From assembly GCA_027623775.1 (NCBI GenBank), contig JAQBUY010000004.1, positions 1-32,391 of the forward strand: a stretch of 32,391 nt of DNA. The letters are read 5' to 3'. The notes under the pieces were generated by a model. The model ran no database searches and was not told the origin of the DNA. It saw only the letters and a program-made list of their open reading frames with translations. This DNA comes from Pseudomonadota bacterium (GTDB taxonomy: Bacteria; Pseudomonadota; Alphaproteobacteria; HIMB59). The translations under genes were made by a program, and so were the position numbers. Of this stretch, positions 26,893-32,391 are shown piece after piece. Numbering within the stretch: position 1 is the stretch's first letter; each line of letters starts with the position of its first letter.

Positions 26893-27070
26893 GAAGGAAA
26901 AAATGACCATTAAGAAAAAAGCCATTTACTTTAGTCTGCAAAAAAAAAAGATATAAATACCTAAATTTCATCATAGATTTAATCGAAATACATATCAAGA
27001 AATTTGCAAATTGTACTATATATTGTTAATTATAAGGTCATGATCTACTATAGATAGATATCATAATTCA

Positions 27071-28630
27071 ATGCTTAATCTCATTCACCGAATCATAGTC
27101 AACACTCCGATTTTATTGGTAATGTTTTTCTCTCTTATTTGTATTGCCATCATGATTTACATCACGCCTGTTTTAGACAGAGATGAAGCTCGGTACGCAC
27201 AAACATCTTTTCAAATTTCAGAAACCAATGATTTTATCAATCTTAAATTTGATGAAAGTTTAAGATTAAAAAAACCCCCAGGAATTTACTGGATGCAATT
27301 TGCATCTTATAAAATTTTTAATAATTTTCTAGACAAGGAAATATGGATGTTTCGAATTCCATCTTTTTTAAGTCTCATACTGATGCTTTTATTTACTCAT
27401 AAATTAGCAAGATTATTATTTTATGATTTAAATACAATGATTCCTCTGACAGCATTAGCTGGAACAGTCATTGTTATATTTGAATCTTTACAGGCAACTA
27501 CAGATATGGCTTATACGGCATTTTCATTAATGTCTTATTATTATTTTATAAAATGTTTTCAGGAAGAAAAAAATTATTCTCATATTTTTTTTATTATAAC
27601 AAGTCTTATTGCAATGTTAATTAAAGGACCCATATTTTTAATTATTATAGGAATAGTTCTTATTTTCAAATTAGCAGATTTAAATATTCCAGTTAAGAAA
27701 AAAATAATACAACTTTCAAATTTATCTATTGTTATCTTTATATCTATTTTTTTAGCACTTCTTTATAATATTTTAACAGAAGGACAATTCTTTCAGCAAT
27801 CATTAATAAAAGATTTTGGTGGTAAATTAATAGCAACTCAAGAATCTCATGGCGGTATTTTTGGTTATTACTTATTAGGATCTTTTTTAATTGTATTCCC
27901 CATTTATCCACTTTTGATAATTGGAATTTTTTATAATTTTTTTAAGAAAATTAATTGGGATAAGAATCTTCTTATGATTTTATGTTCTATCTTTATATTT
28001 TTATTATTATTAGAGATAATTCCAACTAAACTTCCTCATTATATTTTGCCTGTAGTTCCGTTAATGGCAATTTATTTATCAAGAACTCTTGAATTCATAG
28101 AATTTAAATGGAGTAAGATATTATTAGGGTTAAATATTAGTTTTGTCATTATGTTCGTATTAATGGATTTAAAAGCTTACGAAATAACAGGTGAAAAAAG
28201 AAATAATCAATCTCTCTTCTATTATGGATTTATGATCATTCCATTAATTTTAAACCCGATATTCTTTAAAAATAATCAATCCTTATTAAATGTAGTGAAA
28301 CTATCATCACTTTCATCTTCTTTTTTAGTGTTAATAACTGTAGCTAATTTAGTTATTTTACATAAAAATATATGGATTGCTGATGGAATTGAAGACTTTA
28401 TAAATAGGCATTATGAATGTGGCCAAGATTATAATATTAATATATATGGAATTAATGAACCAAGTTTAATATTTAAGTTTTATGAAAATTATAAATTGAC
28501 AAGCGATTGTAATATTCAAATACAAGTTTCTGATTTAGATAATATGCCAATAAATAATATATCCTCAACAAATCAAACTTTTTTTAACTATTCTAATGGG
28601 AAAAAAATTAATTTAAATTTTTCAAAATAA
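27071..28630 (+). CDS. ArnT/PMT-like GT-C family glycosyltransferase
   Basis: TPVLDRDEARYAQTSFQI...LRLKKPPGIYWMQ, many TM segments, IPTKLPHYILPVVPLMA. Confidence 0.85.
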   Translation: MLNLIHRIIVNTPILLVMFFSLICIAIMIYITPVLDRDEARYAQTSFQISETNDFINLKFDESLRLKKPPGIYWMQFASYKIFNNFLDKEIWMFRIPSFLSLILMLLFTHKLARLLFYDLNTMIPLTALAGTVIVIFESLQATTDMAYTAFSLMSYYYFIKCFQEEKNYSHIFFIITSLIAMLIKGPIFLIIIGIVLIFKLADLNIPVKKKIIQLSNLSIVIFISIFLALLYNILTEGQFFQQSLIKDFGGKLIATQESHGGIFGYYLLGSFLIVFPIYPLLIIGIFYNFFKKINWDKNLLMILCSIFIFLLLLEIIPTKLPHYILPVVPLMAIYLSRTLEFIEFKWSKILLGLNISFVIMFVLMDLKAYEITGEKRNNQSLFYYGFMIIPLILNPIFFKNNQSLLNVVKLSSLSSSFLVLITVANLVILHKNIWIADGIEDFINRHYECGQDYNINIYGINEPSLIFKFYENYKLTSDCNIQIQVSDLDNMPINNISSTNQTFFNYSNGKKINLNFSK

Positions 28631-30048
28631 TGCATTTTTTTAAAAATTTAGAATTCAAAGATAAAAAAATATTATTCTTTTTTTTAATATCGATTTTGTT
28701 TTCTTTTCTTATAGACACAAAATTAACATTATTTTTTTATGGCTTTAACGAACCTTTTAAATCATTTTTTCATACAGTTACTAAATTTGGCGACTCATTG
28801 TATTATCTATTATTCATTGCATTATTTTTCTTAATCTTACGAGTTAGGAAAAATATATCTCCCATTTTTAAAAATCTATATGATTTAAATGTTTTTATTT
28901 TTTATAATATTATTCTTAGTGGAATTGTTACACAAATTCTAAAACATCTTGTTGGTAGACCTAGACCTAAAATGTTATTTTTTGATCATGAATCTTTAGA
29001 TCTTAATCTATTTACTTTTGACTCTAGTTTTCATTCTTTTCCTTCTGGGCATACATCAACTATTTTTAGTATTGTCTTTGTTTTTTATTTTTCGTTTCCT
29101 GTAATTAAAAAATACATAATTTCTTTTGGTATTTTGATAGCTCTGACAAGGTTAATAATTGGCGCTCACTATCTAAGTGATGTCATTGCTGGTTGTGCTA
29201 TTTCTTATTTTACGTTTATTTTTTTAAGAAATAAATTTTTCATCCAAGAAAGATTATTTATTAAAAAAGAAGAATTTCTTCCAAACACTTATATTTCTCA
29301 AATATCCTCTATTTGTTCAAATTTTTTTCGTGAGTACTATTTAAAAATTATTATGACCCATTATTACTTAAAATATTTTTTAATTATAATTTTCATTTCA
29401 ATAATATTTTTTATATTTCCAACAATAGATATATCTGTGAGTGGGATTTTTTATAAAGGGAATGGGAGTTTTTTTGCTAACTCATTTGATTGGAATGTTT
29501 ATCTTTTACGTGACATTCTTCTTCCTATAATAGTTTTAGCAGTCTTTTTCATACCGATTATTGGAACAACATACTGGATTATTACTAGAAAAAATTTCTT
29601 ATCTTTAACGTTAAATAATTTAGCTTATCTTTTTTTATCATCATTTCTTTCATTAGGTTTGATTGTAAATGTTATTTTAAAAAATCTTTGGGGGCGAGTT
29701 AGACCTAATGACACTATTCTTTTTGGTGGAGATCAGCCATTCTCAATACCTTGGTTAAAAGTTTCACACTGTGATCAGAATTGTAGCTTTGTTTCAGGTG
29801 ACGTGTCTGCTTATACCCTATTACTGGCTCTAATTTTAGTTTTCTCTAAGCCAAATTTAAATAAATTTGCTTATTTATTAATTATATTAATTGGAATAAC
29901 CCGTATCATGGAAGGTGGTCACTTTTTTAGTGATGTGATAATGAGCTTCATGATTACGCACTTTATTGTTAAAATCTTATTTGATTTCTTTTCTCAATTA
30001 CCTGATAATTTAAATGTTGATAAAATCGTATTTTTTAAAAACAAATAA
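28630..30048 (+). CDS. Fused double-PAP2 membrane phosphatase
   Basis: Domain 1 KHLVGRPRP...SFPSGHTS...RLIIGAHYLSD; domain 2 KNLWGRVRP...CSFVSGDVS...RIMEGGHFFSD; TAATG overlap with the upstream gene. Confidence 0.88.
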   Translation: MHFFKNLEFKDKKILFFFLISILFSFLIDTKLTLFFYGFNEPFKSFFHTVTKFGDSLYYLLFIALFFLILRVRKNISPIFKNLYDLNVFIFYNIILSGIVTQILKHLVGRPRPKMLFFDHESLDLNLFTFDSSFHSFPSGHTSTIFSIVFVFYFSFPVIKKYIISFGILIALTRLIIGAHYLSDVIAGCAISYFTFIFLRNKFFIQERLFIKKEEFLPNTYISQISSICSNFFREYYLKIIMTHYYLKYFLIIIFISIIFFIFPTIDISVSGIFYKGNGSFFANSFDWNVYLLRDILLPIIVLAVFFIPIIGTTYWIITRKNFLSLTLNNLAYLFLSSFLSLGLIVNVILKNLWGRVRPNDTILFGGDQPFSIPWLKVSHCDQNCSFVSGDVSAYTLLLALILVFSKPNLNKFAYLLIILIGITRIMEGGHFFSDVIMSFMITHFIVKILFDFFSQLPDNLNVDKIVFFKNK

Positions 30049-31420
30049 TTACTTATTATTATTTGTTTTTTTTATTCTTTTCATAAGAATTATAAGTTTA
30101 GCCATATCTCCATTAGAGCCACAGGGTGATGAAACTCAGTATTGGTATTGGAGTACATATTTTGATTGGGGGTATTATTCAAAACCACCACTAGTTGCCT
30201 GGGTAATAACTTTATTCACTTCACTCTTTGGAAGTTCGGTATTTATTCTTAAGTTTCCATCTCTTCTTGCTCATATCTTAACTTCAATTGTTTTGTTTAA
30301 TCTTTCTAGGGGGTTTAATAGAAATAAGGAAGAAAGTATATGGCTTTCTATTTCTTATTTACTTTTCTTTGCAGTCAGCCTTTCATCTAATGTTATTTCA
30401 ACAGATCCATTTCTTTTATTATTTTGGTCACTTTCTTTATATTTTTTTAAACTCTCTCTGAATGATAATTCATTCAAACAGATAGTTCTAACAAGTGTTT
30501 TTATTGCATTAGGATTTTATGCGAAGTATGCAATGATTTATTTTTTTGTATGTAGTATTTTTTTAATCATTCTTAGTGAAAATAAAAAAAAATTAATTAA
30601 AAATATTCTAATTATTGCATTTTTTGTTTCTTTATTTATTAGTCCACATATTTACTGGGTCTATAGTACTAACTGGGTTACTTTCATTCATACAAGTGAT
30701 AACTTTAACTGGGGTGTTACACTATTTAATTTTGAGCAATTATTTAATTTTATTATAAGTCAGTTTTTTATAGCTACTCCTATTGTTTTTTTTCTCTACT
30801 TAAAGGGTCTAGTAAAATTTAAAAACTTCTATCAGTCTTACGCATTTGAAATTTCTTATTCCCTTCCTATTATTATATTAATAACTATTCAAAGTTTTAT
30901 CAGTAGGGCCAATGCTAATTGGTCATCAGTTGCTTTTATAGGAATAGGAATGATTGCATCAAACATAATGTACCAAAAAAATAAAAAACTACTTTATATC
31001 AATGCCACACTTGGAGTGATGGTTTTATTTCTAGTAAGTTTTTTTATTATCAACCCTCCCAATATTTCGCCTTTTAATAAACTTCAAGGAATGGAGGGCG
31101 CTTCAACTGAAATTAAATTTTTAGACGATTCACTATTATCTGATTATATAGTTTTTGATGACCGAATGAATATCGCAAAATTTCTTTACCATTTACCATC
31201 CAAGCAAGATAAAATGAGATATTTATCAACTGGAGGTCACCCAGGCAATCATTTTGAAATGCTAATGCCTATTACTGTTGATCAACTTCAAAATAAAAAA
31301 ATTATAATGATCCATCGTTATGAACAAACTATCAAACCTTTGAAAGACCACTTATTAGTTAAACAACTTTATGAAATGCCTAATTCTAAAAACAATTTCT
31401 TTATTAGTTATTTCGAATAA
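30014..31420 (+). CDS. GT-C (GT39/83-like) family glycosyltransferase
   Basis: PLEPQGDETQYWYWSTYFDWGYYSKPPLVAWVITLFTSLFG plus multiple TM segments. Confidence 0.85.
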   Translation: MLIKSYFLKTNNYLLLFVFFILFIRIISLAISPLEPQGDETQYWYWSTYFDWGYYSKPPLVAWVITLFTSLFGSSVFILKFPSLLAHILTSIVLFNLSRGFNRNKEESIWLSISYLLFFAVSLSSNVISTDPFLLLFWSLSLYFFKLSLNDNSFKQIVLTSVFIALGFYAKYAMIYFFVCSIFLIILSENKKKLIKNILIIAFFVSLFISPHIYWVYSTNWVTFIHTSDNFNWGVTLFNFEQLFNFIISQFFIATPIVFFLYLKGLVKFKNFYQSYAFEISYSLPIIILITIQSFISRANANWSSVAFIGIGMIASNIMYQKNKKLLYINATLGVMVLFLVSFFIINPPNISPFNKLQGMEGASTEIKFLDDSLLSDYIVFDDRMNIAKFLYHLPSKQDKMRYLSTGGHPGNHFEMLMPITVDQLQNKKIIMIHRYEQTIKPLKDHLLVKQLYEMPNSKNNFFISYFE

Positions 31421-31428
31421 ATAGAAAT

Positions 31429-31503
31429 TGGCGATTTCGTCAGGACTCGAACCTGAAACGCAAGGGTCGAAACCTTGAATGATATCCATTTCACCACGAA
31501 ACC
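31429..31503 (-). tRNA. tRNA-Arg(TCG), CCA encoded
   Basis: Minus strand GGTTTCG...CAAGG-TTTCGAC-CCTTG...CAGG-TTCGAGT-CCTG...CGAAATCGCCA. Confidence 0.95.
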
Positions 31504-31567
31504 AGAATTAATATATCAATACAATAAGTATGCTTCAAAAGGTATAAATTTCTGCTAAGATACAAAT

Positions 31568-31690
31568 ATGATTAAAATTCCGAAGCTAACAAAAATGGGC
31601 ACAGGAGGCAAAGTTATTTTAGGTATCAATATTTTTCTCGTTGTACTTGTATTATCCATCATTTTTTATAATCATTTCATTGGTTTATAA
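31568..31690 (+). CDS. 40-aa single-TM small protein (not in ORF track)
   Basis: MIKIPKLTKMGTGGKVILGINIFLVVLVLSIIFYNHFIGL. Confidence 0.4.
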   Translation: MIKIPKLTKMGTGGKVILGINIFLVVLVLSIIFYNHFIGL

Positions 31691-31781
31691 TAGATAACTT
31701 AATTATTTTTATGGTTAAAAAATATTTCTATTTAGAAAAATATGATGAGATTACTTATCCAATTAAACCATTTTTAAAAAT

Positions 31782-32210
31782 ATGAATGTTAATTTAAGTA
31801 CAACTAATACCTTTAATTTTTCAATTAAAATATATTACGAAGATACTGATGCTGAAGGTGTTGTTTATTACGCAAATTATTTAAAATTTATTGAACGAGC
31901 AAGGACTAAAATGATTAATGCCTGCGGCACCAGTTTAAAAATACTTCATACCGAACATGATTGCAGATTTATAGTTAAAATTTGTAATCTAGATTATATA
32001 AAATCAGCAAACTTAGAGGACATTTTGCAAGTAAGAACATCTCTTGAAAAAATCTCAAATGCCTCCTTTATATTAAATCAAAATATATTCCGTAATGAAG
32101 ATCTGATATTAAAAGCTGAAATTGTCATTGTTTGTATTGATAAACATCATAAACCTTCAAAAATTCCTAATTTTCTTAAGGAAAAAATTCAATTACTGAT
32201 TGGTAAATAA
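31782..32210 (+). CDS. ybgC: YbgC-like acyl-CoA thioesterase (hotdog fold)
   Basis: IYYEDTDAEGVVYYANYLKFIERARTKMI. Confidence 0.9.
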   Translation: MNVNLSTTNTFNFSIKIYYEDTDAEGVVYYANYLKFIERARTKMINACGTSLKILHTEHDCRFIVKICNLDYIKSANLEDILQVRTSLEKISNASFILNQNIFRNEDLILKAEIVIVCIDKHHKPSKIPNFLKEKIQLLIGK

Positions 32211-32391
32211 TGAAAGCTCTTTGGTTCCCTAAAGACAGCTATATTAAAAAAACAAATCTTTTCGACTTTCAGGAATTTATAAAAAAAGATTTAAAAATTA
32301 ATTTCTTGAATTACGATAAGCTCTGGAAATGGTCAATACAGAATAAAGAAATATTTTGGTTAAAGATAGCTGATTATTTTAAATTAAATAT
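32210..32391 (+). CDS. Acetoacetyl-CoA synthetase, N-terminal part, truncated by the window edge
   Basis: TAATG overlap with ybgC; MKALWFPKDSYIKKTNLFDFQEFIKKDLKINFLNYDKLWKWSIQNKEIFWLKIADYF resembles the ACAS N-terminal domain. Confidence 0.7.
   Translation, partial: MKALWFPKDSYIKKTNLFDFQEFIKKDLKINFLNYDKLWKWSIQNKEIFWLKIADYFKLN

Noticed and set aside
31711-31785. 24-aa frame MVKKYFYLEKYDEITYPIKPFLKI overlapping the ybgC start
   Set aside because: Too short to support without conservation data, though it overlaps ybgC by ATGA.
1-32391. CRISPR array, transposon or prophage
   Set aside because: No regularly spaced repeats, transposase, integrase or phage structural genes were seen.

Overview
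AT-rich, gene-dense window, most likely from a streamlined alphaproteobacterial chromosome (gcrA, a CarD with a Lys-rich tail, FYDLN-type zinc protein, ffh-rpsP-rimM-trmD-rplS-leuCDB-asd order). An affiliation with a SAR11-like or AEGEAN-169/HIMB59-like marine lineage is inference from composition and gene order only. Identified content: carD, TIGR02300-type protein, rpmF, recX, zur-znuBC / znuA with a divergent Zur-box-like operator, tRNA-Arg(CCT), a 1.9 kb block of small membrane-protein genes and two broken genes (ytoQ, DUF2798-like), gcrA, pgk, yciB/ispZ-like, ftsY, dapF, ffh, rpsP, rimM, trmD, rplS, leuC, leuD, leuB, asd, a PdxK/PdxY-like kinase, Fe/Mn-SOD, a TRAP transporter (dctM, dctQ, dctP), a 5'-truncated Gfo/Idh/MocA remnant, hsp20, a quinone oxidoreductase, a class III aminotransferase preceded by a microprotein ORF, a three-gene membrane module (GT-C / double PAP2 fusion / GT-C), tRNA-Arg(TCG), a ybgC-like thioesterase and the start of an acetoacetyl-CoA synthetase. 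Most noteworthy: (i) the GT-C / fused PAP2-PAP2 / GT-C module with an SGH-to-SGD change in the second PAP2 site; (ii) a ROSE-like RNA thermometer candidate over the hsp20 Shine-Dalgarno; (iii) a terminator-like hairpin plus T7 in the ffh leader; (iv) three decaying genes in an otherwise compact genome; (v) a tandem pair of small paralogous membrane proteins sharing a G-x-NVPF-x-G motif with a 9-bp inverted repeat between them. All homology calls are by eye; no searches were run.
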